Part shown: one piece after another, positions 45,623 to 55,326 of the stretch
Position numbering within the stretch: the first letter of the stretch is position 1
Layout: each line of letters starts with the position of its first letter
Assembly: GCF_024347615.1 (NCBI RefSeq)
Contig: NZ_AP025508.1
Span: 2,480,001-2,544,000 of the forward strand
Direction: 5' to 3'
Length of the DNA: 64,000 nucleotides
DNA from: Vibrio splendidus
GTDB taxonomy: Bacteria; Pseudomonadota; Gammaproteobacteria; Enterobacterales; Vibrionaceae
Position numbers and translations under genes: made by a program
Notes under the pieces: model-generated
What the model was told of the DNA's origin: nothing
The model's input: the letters and a program-made list of their open reading frames with translations, nothing else
The model's database searches: none

Positions 45623-47221
45623 TTACTTTTCAAATCGAATATTGTCTAGTTTAAAACTCATTTCTCCTTGAGGCTCAAACACTAAAAGGTTAGTGATCAT
45701 TATTGGATCAGCTTGATTCCCACCAGCAAAACGGTTTTCTCTCTTTAAAATGTCTGCGATTGGAATACGTACCGTCTTCCATTCATTCATTGCTGATAGC
45801 GGCACGGTATAGTCACTTGTTTTCGGCCAACCACTGTCCATCTTAACCAATAGTTCAACCCCGTCGGCCATACTCTCAACTTTCAAATCAAAGACCAGTT
45901 CACCCGTTTCTTGCCAATGTGTCACATCTGTTACAGGAGAACGAAAATAGATATTTCCTGAACCTCCTTTCTTATTCACTTGTAGCACTGTTCCACGATC
46001 TGGTTCGGTCACCTCTTGATAGTCAACAATATCCAATGGGTCATAACTTGCATAAGCCAAGCTTGCGTTAAGAGTTTCGGTAAAAATCTCCAACGTTGGT
46101 CCATCAGCATAACTATCATCGGTTGCTAAGATCTCTGGAGCTTCGTGCCCTATCACTTGTATTGCATGTTCAGAGCGACTTGCACACCCTTTTCCTTTCC
46201 AACGATCAACCTTACAGCGGTATACCTTTACTGAATCAACTAGCATTGTTTTCGGAAACAAACCTTCGTCGATGCCTTTATCATTTGCGTTCGCTGACCA
46301 CGCCCCACCGACAGCCAAGTTCAATAACAAATGAAACTTTTCATCAAACGGAGCTGCTCCACTCGCATTAATGAGTTTCCCTTCTTCCGCTTCATATTGG
46401 CTGTACCAGCCCTCTTGAGTTTGAGTCGCGTAATGAATATTGTCTACATACCAACGAATTTCACCTTCTTCCCACTCAATCGCGTATGTATGGAAGCCAT
46501 CAGTTGGGTTCACACCATTTGACAATATCGCGGCCTGCCCTTTATAAACATTGTCTGGCCAATTTCGTCCGTAATGTAACGTCCCATAGACTCGGCTCTC
46601 TAGATCATCATTTTTCGCTCCCGCCGCATCTGAAAGTGTGTTTAGGTTAACCGCTTCCATAATATCGATTTCGCCAGAAGCTGCCCATGTGCCGTATTTA
46701 TTGTCGGTTGGCAGCATCCAAATTGCGGGCCATGAACCTTGTCCACCAGGTAACTTTGCTCTGATTTCATAACGGCCATATTTGGTGTCACGCTTGTCTT
46801 TTGTACTTAGCCTCGCAGAAGTATAAGGGAGTGTTTTAGTTGCTCCGCCAATCGTACCTTCGGCATTGTCAGGCCCAGTATGACTTTGCTTCAGCGCGAC
46901 AATGTGTAAAAAGCCATCTTTAACAAATGCGTTATTAGGATCATCCGTGTAGCACTGTTGTTCATTGTTCCCTCCTCCCCAACAGTTCACTTCTAATGAC
47001 CAATTACGTTTATCTATTTGCTCGCCTTCAAACTGGTCTTCCCACACCAATTGCCAGTCTGGACTTAACGTAACTGGATCATGGGATAGCACGATCGGTT
47101 TTTCAGTTTGAGCTAAGTCAGCACTTTCGGATACCGGCAGCTCTATCGCCGTGCAACCAGACATCAAAGCGGCAGAAATAAAAGACGTTAATATCTTTAC
47201 CTGATTGGTTAGATCTTGCAT
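45623..47221 (-). CDS. GH16 laminarinase lipoprotein
   Basis: The start is at 47221 behind AAGGAG, giving 532 residues. A lipoprotein signal ends at SGC (Cys23), followed by Thr, so outer-membrane sorting is expected. The GH16 domain (about residues 55-350) has WEDQF near its start and the catalytic GEIDIMEA (Glu184, Asp186, Glu189), the form found in endo-beta-1,3-glucanases. A C-terminal sandwich domain (about 390-532) ends in KLDNIRFE, a carbohydrate-binding-like ending. The enzyme would cut laminarin or similar glucan at the cell surface and feed the porin. Divergent from the LacI regulator, with two operators between. Confidence 0.93.
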   Translation of the reverse strand: MQDLTNQVKILTSFISAALMSGCTAIELPVSESADLAQTEKPIVLSHDPVTLSPDWQLVWEDQFEGEQIDKRNWSLEVNCWGGGNNEQQCYTDDPNNAFVKDGFLHIVALKQSHTGPDNAEGTIGGATKTLPYTSARLSTKDKRDTKYGRYEIRAKLPGGQGSWPAIWMLPTDNKYGTWAASGEIDIMEAVNLNTLSDAAGAKNDDLESRVYGTLHYGRNWPDNVYKGQAAILSNGVNPTDGFHTYAIEWEEGEIRWYVDNIHYATQTQEGWYSQYEAEEGKLINASGAAPFDEKFHLLLNLAVGGAWSANANDKGIDEGLFPKTMLVDSVKVYRCKVDRWKGKGCASRSEHAIQVIGHEAPEILATDDSYADGPTLEIFTETLNASLAYASYDPLDIVDYQEVTEPDRGTVLQVNKKGGSGNIYFRSPVTDVTHWQETGELVFDLKVESMADGVELLVKMDSGWPKTSDYTVPLSAMNEWKTVRIPIADILKRENRFAGGNQADPIMITNLLVFEPQGEMSFKLDNIRFEK

Positions 47222-47393
47222 TACAACTCCTTGTATCACGACTTTCTAAGCAGGCGACACTTAATATCGGAGCCCATAACAGAAAGTCGATAAATGAATA
47301 ACTCCGCGAGCATGGACCCAATATGCCATGCACGACCGTTTCAAAATGAGTATATAAAAGTGCATAGTTCAAAAAAGAGACAACGCTCACCTT

Positions 47394-47409
47394 AAGAAAG
47401 CGCTTTCTT
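47394..47409. promoter_or_regulatory. LacI-type operator (copy 4), GH16 side
   Basis: Perfect AAGAAAGCGCTTTCTT, 173 bases upstream of the GH16 start. Confidence 0.85.
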
Positions 47410-47579
47410 GTTGGGTTTCACATTTTGCTAAAGTTCATTGCGGTTTTTATAGATTCCCAAGAATTTTCATAACCCGATTATCTGTGATAACGCCCTAGTA
47501 GCCCTTTATTCTCAGACTTCTATTTTATCTAGTTCATAACTAAGATCAGAAAAACAGATTCACTTTAACTACAACAACA

Positions 47580-47595
47580 AAGAAAGCGCTTGCTT
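47580..47595. promoter_or_regulatory. LacI-type operator (copy 5), lacI side
   Basis: AAGAAAGCGCTTGCTT, one mismatch from the palindrome, 176 bases before the regulator gene. It probably mediates autoregulation with weaker affinity. Confidence 0.75.
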
Positions 47596-47770
47596 GATAT
47601 TTAATCGAGTATATGAAAATATTCGTTACCTTACTTTGTATGCTTAACCTTCAAATTTAGCGTTAAGCAGTTCAGAGTTTTTAAATATTAATCATTGGAT
47701 TACTAGGCTCTTATTGATCACGAAGGTAATATAGCTTAGTTCACTCCTTGTAGAGATAAGGCCACTACCA

Positions 47771-48766
47771 TTGATCACCATTAAAGAAGTATCTGAACTT
47801 GCTCAAGTTTCTCAATCAACCGTCTCACGAGCATTAAATGGTCACCCTACGGTAAAGGAAGCCAACCGCGAAAAAGTATTCAAAGCTATTGAGCAACTGG
47901 GCTACAAGCCTAATGCGTTTGCACAAGCTCTAGCCTCCAGCCGTTCAAATAGCATTGGCATGCTAGTAGGTTCGCTTGATGGGCCTTTCTATGGGCCATT
48001 AATGCATACAGCTGAAGATACCGTTCGCCAAAATAATATTCACTTAATCGTTACAAGTGGCCAGGAATCACGAACCAAAGAGCTCGATTCTATCCAGTTT
48101 TTGCAATCTAAACTTGTAGATGGCCTCATTGTTCACTCAGACAAGCTCAGTGATGACGAGCTGATCAAAATCGCGAAAGACAGTGAAACAATGATTGTTC
48201 TCAACCGTTTTATTCCTGAGATTTCTGATCGCTGTATTTACATTGATAATGAGCTTGGTGGCTACCTTGCAACGAAGCACTTACTTGAAAATGGGCATAA
48301 AAAAGTCGCTTGTATCACAGGCCAGTTGAGTAAAGTTGATAGTAGAGATCGCTTTCAAGGATATCGAAATGCCTTGTTAGAGTACGGTGTCGAGTACAAC
48401 GCAGGGCTGTTTGTAGAGGGGCGTTTTGATCATCAAGGCAACCATGATGCTGCGCGACGCTTGTTAGACCGAGACCCTGAGATCACCGCGATTTTCTGTC
48501 AAAATGACAACATCGCGCTTGCTGTATATGACGTAGCAGCAGAGCGAAACCTCATTATTGGGCGAGACCTTTCGGTCGTAGGCTTCGATAACGATACTCA
48601 CAGCCAGCATATTCGTCCTCGCTTATCGACGGTCGACTTTCCTGTCCATGAGATGGGAGAAGAAGCTGCAAAAGGTGTTTTATCGTTAATTAATAAACGC
48701 GACTACCCATTGAAGCACAAACTAACACCGACATTGATTGTAAGAGAATCTGTGGCTAAGCTTTGA
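47771..48766 (+). CDS. LacI-family regulator of the glucan locus
   Basis: This 331-residue regulator has an N-terminal helix-turn-helix (TIKEVSELAQVSQSTVSRALNGHPTV), the hinge helix region NAFAQALASSRSN and a periplasmic-binding-protein-like effector domain. The start is a TTG, nine bases after AAGG; no ATG fits. LacI-family proteins with such a hinge bind palindromes with a central CG, exactly the type repeated nine times around it. The effector is unknown; a short beta-glucan product such as laminaribiose is the natural guess. It is placed between the GH16 and phosphorylase-like genes. Confidence 0.93.
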   Translation: MITIKEVSELAQVSQSTVSRALNGHPTVKEANREKVFKAIEQLGYKPNAFAQALASSRSNSIGMLVGSLDGPFYGPLMHTAEDTVRQNNIHLIVTSGQESRTKELDSIQFLQSKLVDGLIVHSDKLSDDELIKIAKDSETMIVLNRFIPEISDRCIYIDNELGGYLATKHLLENGHKKVACITGQLSKVDSRDRFQGYRNALLEYGVEYNAGLFVEGRFDHQGNHDAARRLLDRDPEITAIFCQNDNIALAVYDVAAERNLIIGRDLSVVGFDNDTHSQHIRPRLSTVDFPVHEMGEEAAKGVLSLINKRDYPLKHKLTPTLIVRESVAKL

Positions 48767-48806
48767 TTTTCGTAAATCAAACACCCCATTTTTTTACACT
48801 TAAAAG

Positions 48807-48836
48807 AAAGGCTCTAAGTATTCACTTAGAGCCTTT
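48807..48836. terminator. Bidirectional terminator after lacI
   Basis: AAAGGCTCTAAGT and ACTTAGAGCCTTT form a 13-bp stem with a 4-nt loop and T-runs, between convergent genes. Confidence 0.9.
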
Positions 48837-48857
48837 TTATTTCGCTTTAAATTAGAA

Positions 48858-51800
48858 TTAGAGTAACTGGTGCTTTGACAACACGACAATGACTTTCTCA
48901 ATGAGACCACTACGAGAAAAGAGCTGTGAAGCCATTTCATGATTTATCGTTAACGATGCAAATGCCTCACTTGTTCCATCTTTAAACTGAACTTCAATAC
49001 CCTGTGTTGGCTCATCATTGAGTTGGTAAATAAATGGCACCTGACAGTAAGTAAAAGCCAGTTGCCCAGCCTGAACAATAAAGCTCTGCATTTGCCCTTC
49101 AATATTTTGGCAGTCAAAAGTCGCCGCTTTTTGTAAGAACTCTTTAGGACTAAGAAGTGATGGATTAATAACAATTGTACCATCAACGACCTCTAGACCT
49201 AGCTCTCCAAAACGGGTAATCACTTCTTCCTTAACTTGCCCTGTCATCCCTGGCTGCTGTGCTCCAGAGTGCTTTGGCGTATGAGAATATGGATCCGTCG
49301 GAAACGCACCGTAGTTTTCCGGCGTTTTGTTGAAGCCAATACCAGCTCTTACTTTGTAATAGTAATCCGCTAATTTAAGAGTTTCCTGGCTATTGGAATC
49401 CATACTCCAAGCATGCTGATAGTTTTCTTGCACAGCTAGCAGCAACTTAGAAACCATATGCCAATAGATACAACCTAAACCTTCATAACCAAACATGGTT
49501 CCCGAACGCCCAGTAAAGGCTTTGTGGTTGAATACACGCTCATACAAACTAGATATATGACTAAATTCATCATCACTAATTGCCGGGTAATCGACTTTAA
49601 TTTCATCAATCGCAGTCTGAAGGAAACCTTTGTTTTCAAAACTTGAATTGAAGTGGTAAGAACCTTTGCTGTCTTGGTTTACTAATCGGTTATCTTTGGC
49701 AACAACCATCATGCTTAACAATTTGCTCTGATCAATGTCTTTAGCGTCTAAACAGTTTTTGTCCATAAAAGAAGCCAGCTCACGGTCAGGGTAAAGCATG
49801 AAGCTATTTTGATCAGCACGATACATGTCACTAGCAAACAATTTATCCAACAACTCAACCGCTTGTTTAGGTGATAATAGACCCGAACTTAATACTGCAA
49901 CTTGCCCTTCCAGCATCGGGTAAAGCTCTTCAACCATTAAGCTCTCACCAGAACAACTCAAGATGTTATACGCATTGTATAAGCCGTCTTCACGCAAGTT
50001 GTTTGTAATCGTAGAATCTAGGACTTTTAAGCTCGCGCCCATCAATTGAACAATCGCTTCTTTCTCAACTTTCGTTTTCCCTGAGAAACCATTTACTCGG
50101 TAAACTCGCTCACGATAGTTAGCAGCAGATTTAGCCAGCTTAGTCAGCATTGCTTTACGAGTTTGACGAGTTACCGTATCTTGACGAATCTCTGTATTTG
50201 CCTCAGAAACAATCTGTGTAACAGAAGACATCCACTCAAACACTTCTTTGGAAATACTGTATGAAGATGGTGACTTCTCTAACAGGCGCTGCATAAAGGC
50301 AACATAGCGACGCATGTAGTACAAGGTTACCATTGAAAGACCGTTGCCAACGATAGCGTTGTTTGCATCATTCCATTCAGGGCGTTGTGTATTGAGCCAA
50401 ATACCACCATCAAGCACTAAGTTACTCAATTTCGCCAACAAAGGTACGAGTATCTTCTCCATTAAGTTGACCATATAAACTTCTTGGTCACCCGTCATCA
50501 ACAAGCGACCGTCACTGCCTAAGCTCTTGACACGTTGCTCTGTCAATTCCTGCAGGTCTTGGTTGAACTCTACGGTATCTTTAGGGTTGTCAAAGAGACC
50601 TTGAACTCCGCAAAGCTCATAAGGCACATTGGCATAACTAAAAATGTCACTTTCTAGTAATTCGATCAGGTCGCTTTGCTCAAATTTGTCTGCCAACTCA
50701 AGGAATTTTAATAGATAGATGATTTGATGATCGCCCCAGTAACCAATGTTACTCCAAGGATCATCCGCCTCTAACAGCTCCCAATCTACACCATCTTTAG
50801 TAATTCGATACGGATTGTAGCCATCCACCGTTGAAGCATTAACAAACTTAGAGATGAATGATTTGATGAACCCTGGATAACTAAGAGCCATCGCTTCCCA
50901 GTTTTGGAAAATATCACGCCAGTTGCCTTGATAAGAAAGTAAGCGTTCGCCATTTTCATCTTTGAGCTTAATCTCATAGTGGTTCCAAGGGCGACTAGGG
51001 TCACCATGACGACGTCCAAAAGTAAGCGGTAGATATTCGTAGCTCAATCGGACTAGTTGTGAATCCCCAGTCGCTTTCGCTCGAGAAACTAACTCTGCAT
51101 GACTAAAAGCCGTACCTAGCTGTTTGAAAAAGTCTTGGTGACGACCAGCAACCTGAGAGTTCGCCTTTTGCATGGTTTTAACCACGTCGGCTTTCTCTAG
51201 GATGTAGCCGTTCTCAAAAACGCCACCACGCATGTTATTGAACAACACATTGGCATAATGGTGAACGCTTGTATTTTCTTCAGCTGTTATTTGCCACGCA
51301 TCCGCGCCAGACATTAATGTGATTAATTCATTTTGATTATCTGCAATGCTCTTTTCTAAAGCTAGTGCTAGGTTAGCAGGAACAGAGAGCTCAGATTGAA
51401 GCTGACAGATATCGGAATGAGTCTTGTCTATATCAGCGACAATCGACCAAACTTTGGTTTGATGTGCTCGCAACGTCAGAGACTTATAAACTAAATAGCT
51501 TCCTCTAATCCCTTTCGTTAAAGGTTCACTTGTAATCGCTCGACCTTTTCTGAACGCATTAACTTGAGCACTCGTCAATAAAACTTGGCTGCTTTCCGTT
51601 TCTAAGCTGAAGACTGTCGTCGCTAGCAAAGATTCAGCAGGGTCAGCTCTATCACTCAATTTCGCGTACATGCTGAACAGAGCTAATGAACTACCATCAA
51701 CTTGTTCATTCCACTTGTACGCATCAACTAATGCACTTCTTGTTTGAAGAGCTGATAACGGAGCGCCTGAAGGAAGTATGTTCTGTAAGCCATCTAGTGC

Positions 51801-52301
51801 TTCGACTTTACGCTCGAAGCTCGCTAGATTGGTCAGTTTTGAACGACGAATAAAGCCGTATTTTTCACTCGTATTCCAGCTGTATTGGAACTGTAGTTGC
51901 AAAGTATGGTTTATCTCTTCAAATACGATTTTGTCTCCAATCGTATTTTTATAAAGATTGCGTTCAACATCAAAAATACCATCATGGAATGTATTAAACG
52001 GTTCCCAAAGTACAACCTTATCGCCATGTTCAATACGGAAGATGGATTTTGAGCCGGTGTTTTCCGCATTTTCATGAATATGGTCAACAGACTTGTAAGG
52101 AAAAAGCGCATTTTCCGGACGAATGCGTCCAGCTGAAAGGCTGCCTGTTGATGAAATAAATAACCAGTGATCGCTCGACGATACAACGCTAATAAAGAAT
52201 GGCGTCATTTGGTCAACATTAGAGATTTGGTAGTAACGCTCACCATCTAAATCAACGAACTTGCCATCGACCTCTGGTGTTGAGTTGTAGTCTTGTTTCA
52301 T
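48858..52301 (-). CDS. Putative beta-1,3-glucan phosphorylase-like enzyme (GH94/GH149/GH161 type)
   Basis: The start is at 52301, giving 1147 residues with no signal peptide, so it is cytoplasmic. The protein opens with a beta-sandwich-like region (about 1-270) and continues into a long helical part typical of (alpha/alpha)6 barrels. A segment PEWNDANNAIVGNG, with Asp645, resembles the WND general-acid motif of GH94 cellobiose and laminaribiose phosphorylases. GNWRDIFQNWE also looks catalytic-barrel-like. Large GH149 and GH161 beta-1,3-glucan phosphorylases have about this size. Context supports the role: it lies behind the ABC transporter genes and has its own operator at 52335. Phosphorolysis would yield glucose-1-phosphate. 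Family and activity remain inference. Confidence 0.6.
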   Translation of the reverse strand: MKQDYNSTPEVDGKFVDLDGERYYQISNVDQMTPFFISVVSSSDHWLFISSTGSLSAGRIRPENALFPYKSVDHIHENAENTGSKSIFRIEHGDKVVLWEPFNTFHDGIFDVERNLYKNTIGDKIVFEEINHTLQLQFQYSWNTSEKYGFIRRSKLTNLASFERKVEALDGLQNILPSGAPLSALQTRSALVDAYKWNEQVDGSSLALFSMYAKLSDRADPAESLLATTVFSLETESSQVLLTSAQVNAFRKGRAITSEPLTKGIRGSYLVYKSLTLRAHQTKVWSIVADIDKTHSDICQLQSELSVPANLALALEKSIADNQNELITLMSGADAWQITAEENTSVHHYANVLFNNMRGGVFENGYILEKADVVKTMQKANSQVAGRHQDFFKQLGTAFSHAELVSRAKATGDSQLVRLSYEYLPLTFGRRHGDPSRPWNHYEIKLKDENGERLLSYQGNWRDIFQNWEAMALSYPGFIKSFISKFVNASTVDGYNPYRITKDGVDWELLEADDPWSNIGYWGDHQIIYLLKFLELADKFEQSDLIELLESDIFSYANVPYELCGVQGLFDNPKDTVEFNQDLQELTEQRVKSLGSDGRLLMTGDQEVYMVNLMEKILVPLLAKLSNLVLDGGIWLNTQRPEWNDANNAIVGNGLSMVTLYYMRRYVAFMQRLLEKSPSSYSISKEVFEWMSSVTQIVSEANTEIRQDTVTRQTRKAMLTKLAKSAANYRERVYRVNGFSGKTKVEKEAIVQLMGASLKVLDSTITNNLREDGLYNAYNILSCSGESLMVEELYPMLEGQVAVLSSGLLSPKQAVELLDKLFASDMYRADQNSFMLYPDRELASFMDKNCLDAKDIDQSKLLSMMVVAKDNRLVNQDSKGSYHFNSSFENKGFLQTAIDEIKVDYPAISDDEFSHISSLYERVFNHKAFTGRSGTMFGYEGLGCIYWHMVSKLLLAVQENYQHAWSMDSNSQETLKLADYYYKVRAGIGFNKTPENYGAFPTDPYSHTPKHSGAQQPGMTGQVKEEVITRFGELGLEVVDGTIVINPSLLSPKEFLQKAATFDCQNIEGQMQSFIVQAGQLAFTYCQVPFIYQLNDEPTQGIEVQFKDGTSEAFASLTINHEMASQLFSRSGLIEKVIVVLSKHQLL

Positions 52302-52334
52302 ATCAAAATTCCAAAAAATTCTTACACTTAAGTT

Positions 52335-52350
52335 TTGAAAGCGCTTTCTT
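52335..52350. promoter_or_regulatory. LacI-type operator (copy 6), before the phosphorylase-like gene
   Basis: TTGAAAGCGCTTTCTT keeps the full 12-bp core GAAAGCGCTTTC. It sits in the 74-base gap between the ABC ATPase stop and the 52301 start, implying a separately controlled transcript. Confidence 0.78.
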
Positions 52351-52375
52351 TTGCGTTTCAAAAAGGATTTAAAGT

Positions 52376-53365
52376 TTACAAATGATGACAACGAGCAAAA
52401 TGCTCTTCTGCAATTTGAGTCGGTTCTGGTATTGATTGCGTGCAAAGTTTATCGGCTTTCATACAACGGCTTGCGAACGGGCAACCTACGCTACTTGGCT
52501 TCCAAGAAGGGATATCGCCTTTTTTCACATTCATATCGCGCTTACCTGATTTACCGACTTCAGGTACCGCTGAAAGCAACAGCTTAGAATATGGGTGTTG
52601 TGGATTCTGCGTTACATTGTCGCTATTGCCCCACTCCACCATATGTCCAACGTACATAACTGCCGTTTTCTCAGCAAAATAACGCGCCGTCGCGATGTCA
52701 TGAGTAATGTACATAAACGAAATACCATGCTTATCTTTCAAGTCAGCCATTAGGTTTAGGATTCCTAATCGAACGGACACATCAAGCATTGAGATAGGCT
52801 CGTCCGCCAATATAACTTCAGGACTCACTGCAATTGCACGTGCGATAGCCACACGTTGTCGTTGTCCACCACTCAATTCATGGGGGTATTTCTCTGCTGT
52901 CTCTTTTACTGGCGTCAATCCAACCATTTCGAGTAGTTCATAAACAAGGTTAGGAACCGCTTCTTTTTCTGCTCGTTTATGAATAAGTAATGGTCGCGCA
53001 ATATGGTGATAAATCGTGTGCACAGGATTCAGCGAACCAAACGGGTCTTGAAAAATCATTTGCACTTGGCGTGCATATTCAAGCTCACCATGTTTTTCAA
53101 TATAGTCAGATAATGGCTCGCCCTTAAATTCAATATCCCCGGCAGTTTTATCGTAAATACGAGTTAGAATTCGAGCGCCTGTACTTTTCCCAGAACCAGA
53201 TTCGCCAACAATCGCTAATGCTTCTCCTTTTCTAAGATCAAATGAAACATCATTAACCGCTCGCATCATGTTGCTTTTCACTGACTGACCAAGTGGAAAA
53301 TCTTTTACCAAGTTCTTAACTGATAAGATAACTTCGCTTTTATCGACGTTATTTAAAGTATTCAT
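52376..53365 (-). CDS. ABC transporter ATPase, OppF/DppF type
   Basis: This 329-residue ATPase has Walker A (GESGSGKST), the signature LSGGQRQRVAIARA and Walker B (VILADEPISMLDVS). The Opp/Dpp C-terminal extension has cysteines (GCPFASRCMKADKLC), a region linked to an iron-sulfur cluster in this subfamily. It pairs with the ATPase at 53376 as a heterodimer. Last of the five transporter genes. Opp/Dpp-type transporters import oligosaccharides as well as peptides, as in the Thermotoga beta-glucoside systems. Confidence 0.93.
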   Translation of the reverse strand: MNTLNNVDKSEVILSVKNLVKDFPLGQSVKSNMMRAVNDVSFDLRKGEALAIVGESGSGKSTGARILTRIYDKTAGDIEFKGEPLSDYIEKHGELEYARQVQMIFQDPFGSLNPVHTIYHHIARPLLIHKRAEKEAVPNLVYELLEMVGLTPVKETAEKYPHELSGGQRQRVAIARAIAVSPEVILADEPISMLDVSVRLGILNLMADLKDKHGISFMYITHDIATARYFAEKTAVMYVGHMVEWGNSDNVTQNPQHPYSKLLLSAVPEVGKSGKRDMNVKKGDIPSWKPSSVGCPFASRCMKADKLCTQSIPEPTQIAEEHFARCHHL

Positions 53366-53375
53366 AATCTTTCGC

Positions 53376-54329
53376 TCAAACTAGATGACAAGATACGTGA
53401 TGCCCAGTCGCAACTGTGCCCAAACGAGGTTCACTTTTGATGCACATTGAAATGCATTCGCCACATCGCTCTTGGAAGTTACATCCCTGAGGAGTATCGA
53501 GTAAGTTGACGGGATTTCCAGGGATCCCATACAAGCGTTCTTTTGGCCCATGAATAGTCGGGAATGAAGAGATAAGCCCTTTTGTATAAGGATGCTTGGG
53601 GTCACTAAATACCGTTTTAGCATCGCCTAACTCAATAAGGTTACCCGCGTACATCACGCCAATTCGATCAGCAATCTCACCCATCAAACTTAAGTCATGG
53701 CTAATAAATAGAATGGAGAAACCAAACTTACTCTTGAGCTCATACAGTTCATTCAATATTTCACGTTCAACAACCACATCGAGTGCCGTCGTAGGCTCGT
53801 CCATGATGATCAGCTTAGGCTCCAACGCCAATGCAATTGCGATAACAACACGCTGGCGCATTCCCCCACTGAGTTGATGGGGAAAGCTCGACATTCTATC
53901 GCCGTGCATCCCGACCGTTTCTAATAACTCAACCGCACGCTCATGAGCCTGCTTATAAGGTGTCTTTTTATGCGCAAGAATAACGTCTGTTAACTGCTCA
54001 CCAATAGTAATGACAGGGTTAAGTGAGTTCATTGCGCTTTGAAAAACAATAGAAACATCATTCCAGCGGAAGTCACGTAACTGCTTGTTATTCATTTTTA
54101 AAACATCTTGCCCTTTGTAAAGTATCTCGCCTTCAGAGATAAGGGCTGGTGCTTTATGGAGCCTTGATATTGCAAAAGCCAATGTACTTTTACCGCAACC
54201 AGACTCACCAGCAATACCGAGCGTTTCACCGGGCGCAATGGAAATACTTACGTCGTTTACGGCTCTCGCTACACCATTAGGAGAAACGTAATCAACACAC
54301 AGATTATTGATTTCTAGTAGCTTGCTCAT
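53376..54329 (-). CDS. ABC transporter ATPase, OppD/DppD type
   Basis: This 317-residue ATPase has Walker A (GESGCGKST), signature LSGGMRQRVVIAIAL, Walker B (LIIMDEPTTALDVV) and a C-terminal cysteine-rich extension (GCNFQERCGECISMC). It lies ten bases before the OppF-type gene and overlaps the end of the permease gene by one base, so the genes are co-translated. It powers import of the ligand bound by the 56357-57991 protein. Confidence 0.93.
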   Translation of the reverse strand: MSKLLEINNLCVDYVSPNGVARAVNDVSISIAPGETLGIAGESGCGKSTLAFAISRLHKAPALISEGEILYKGQDVLKMNNKQLRDFRWNDVSIVFQSAMNSLNPVITIGEQLTDVILAHKKTPYKQAHERAVELLETVGMHGDRMSSFPHQLSGGMRQRVVIAIALALEPKLIIMDEPTTALDVVVEREILNELYELKSKFGFSILFISHDLSLMGEIADRIGVMYAGNLIELGDAKTVFSDPKHPYTKGLISSFPTIHGPKERLYGIPGNPVNLLDTPQGCNFQERCGECISMCIKSEPRLGTVATGHHVSCHLV

Positions 54330-55318
54330 TATAAACCTCGGCGTTTGTCTGCTTCTTTTTTAAGTTTGTGCCACAGTTTGATATGTGGGCCCGTACGCAA
54401 TTTAGGGTTGCTTACTTGGTCAATGGACATGTTAATCAGTGCTAATCCACCACCAGTAATCGCTAACGCTAATGCAGGAACCATCATTTCCCACCATGCT
54501 CCGGTATATAGCGACGAAGATGTCTGTGCCCAATACAACATTGAACCCCAACTCACTTCCGTTGCATCACCTAAACCTAAAATACCAAGACCAGCTTCAG
54601 ATCCCATTGCGTAGATAACTGTGCCAAGGAAGCCACCAAAAACAATCGAAACTAAGTTAGGTAAAATCTCGACTAAAATAATACGAATTTTTGATTCACC
54701 CATAACCTCTGCAGAAATGATAAATTCTTTGCTTCTAATTGCCATCGTCTGTGCACGAATTACCCTCGCCCCCCAAGGCCAGGAGGTTATTCCTAACAAC
54801 ATAGTGATAACCAACGAACCGACTTGCCCTAAGAATGCAGCGAGAACAATCAGCAAGGGTAGCTGAGGAAACACGAGAAATACGTTAGTAATAAAGTTCA
54901 AGCGCTCATCAATTTTTCCGCCAAAGTAGCCAGAAGAAACGCCGACTAAAACTGCGATAGTCATTGCAATTACGCCCGCAGAGATCGCAACAGTCAGTGA
55001 CTTTCTCGCCCCAAAAAGAACTTGGCTATATACATCACGCCCGCTACGAGTTGTGCCCATAATATGTTCAGCACTTGGTGCTTCATGCGGGCGCGCAACA
55101 CGCTTTTCGGGATTGTGCGTTGATAAAACAGGGGCAAATAGTGCACCAGCTAAAACTATCGTAAGTAAAAAAGTACCGATGATTGCTGGTGGGTTACCGT
55201 AGAAAAAAGCATAGGCTTTACCTAATGTTTTCTTTGCATTTTTCCACGACCATTTCGGCTCACGTACCGGTATATTTGTTCGCTTCGAAATTTTTTGAGT
55301 GTCAATTAAGTTATCCAT
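54329..55318 (-). CDS. ABC transporter permease, OppC/DppC type
   Basis: The start is placed at 55318, six bases after GAGG; a TTG four codons upstream is less likely. The product of about 329 residues has an N-terminal helix, the OppC-type segment GTTRSGRDVYSQVLFGARKSL, about five core helices, and a permease loop around the ATPase coupling region (AEVMGESKIRIILVEILPN). It forms the membrane channel with the OppB-type subunit. The C-terminal tail is basic. Confidence 0.92.
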   Translation of the reverse strand: MDNLIDTQKISKRTNIPVREPKWSWKNAKKTLGKAYAFFYGNPPAIIGTFLLTIVLAGALFAPVLSTHNPEKRVARPHEAPSAEHIMGTTRSGRDVYSQVLFGARKSLTVAISAGVIAMTIAVLVGVSSGYFGGKIDERLNFITNVFLVFPQLPLLIVLAAFLGQVGSLVITMLLGITSWPWGARVIRAQTMAIRSKEFIISAEVMGESKIRIILVEILPNLVSIVFGGFLGTVIYAMGSEAGLGILGLGDATEVSWGSMLYWAQTSSSLYTGAWWEMMVPALALAITGGGLALINMSIDQVSNPKLRTGPHIKLWHKLKKEADKRRGL

Positions 55319-55326
55319 GATGTGCC

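Larger units (their letters stand above)
47222..47770. other. GH16/lacI divergent control region
   Basis: These 549 bases hold no gene. Operators lie at 47394-47409 and 47580-47595, 186 bases apart. A half CRP site (TGTGATAACG, about 47484) lies between them. The long spacer suggests complex control of both divergent genes. Confidence 0.55.

Noticed and set aside
52302..52445. N-terminal extension of the phosphorylase-like gene (48 more codons)
   Set aside because: It overlaps the operator and the 3' end of the ABC ATPase gene, and its composition is unlike the rest of the protein.
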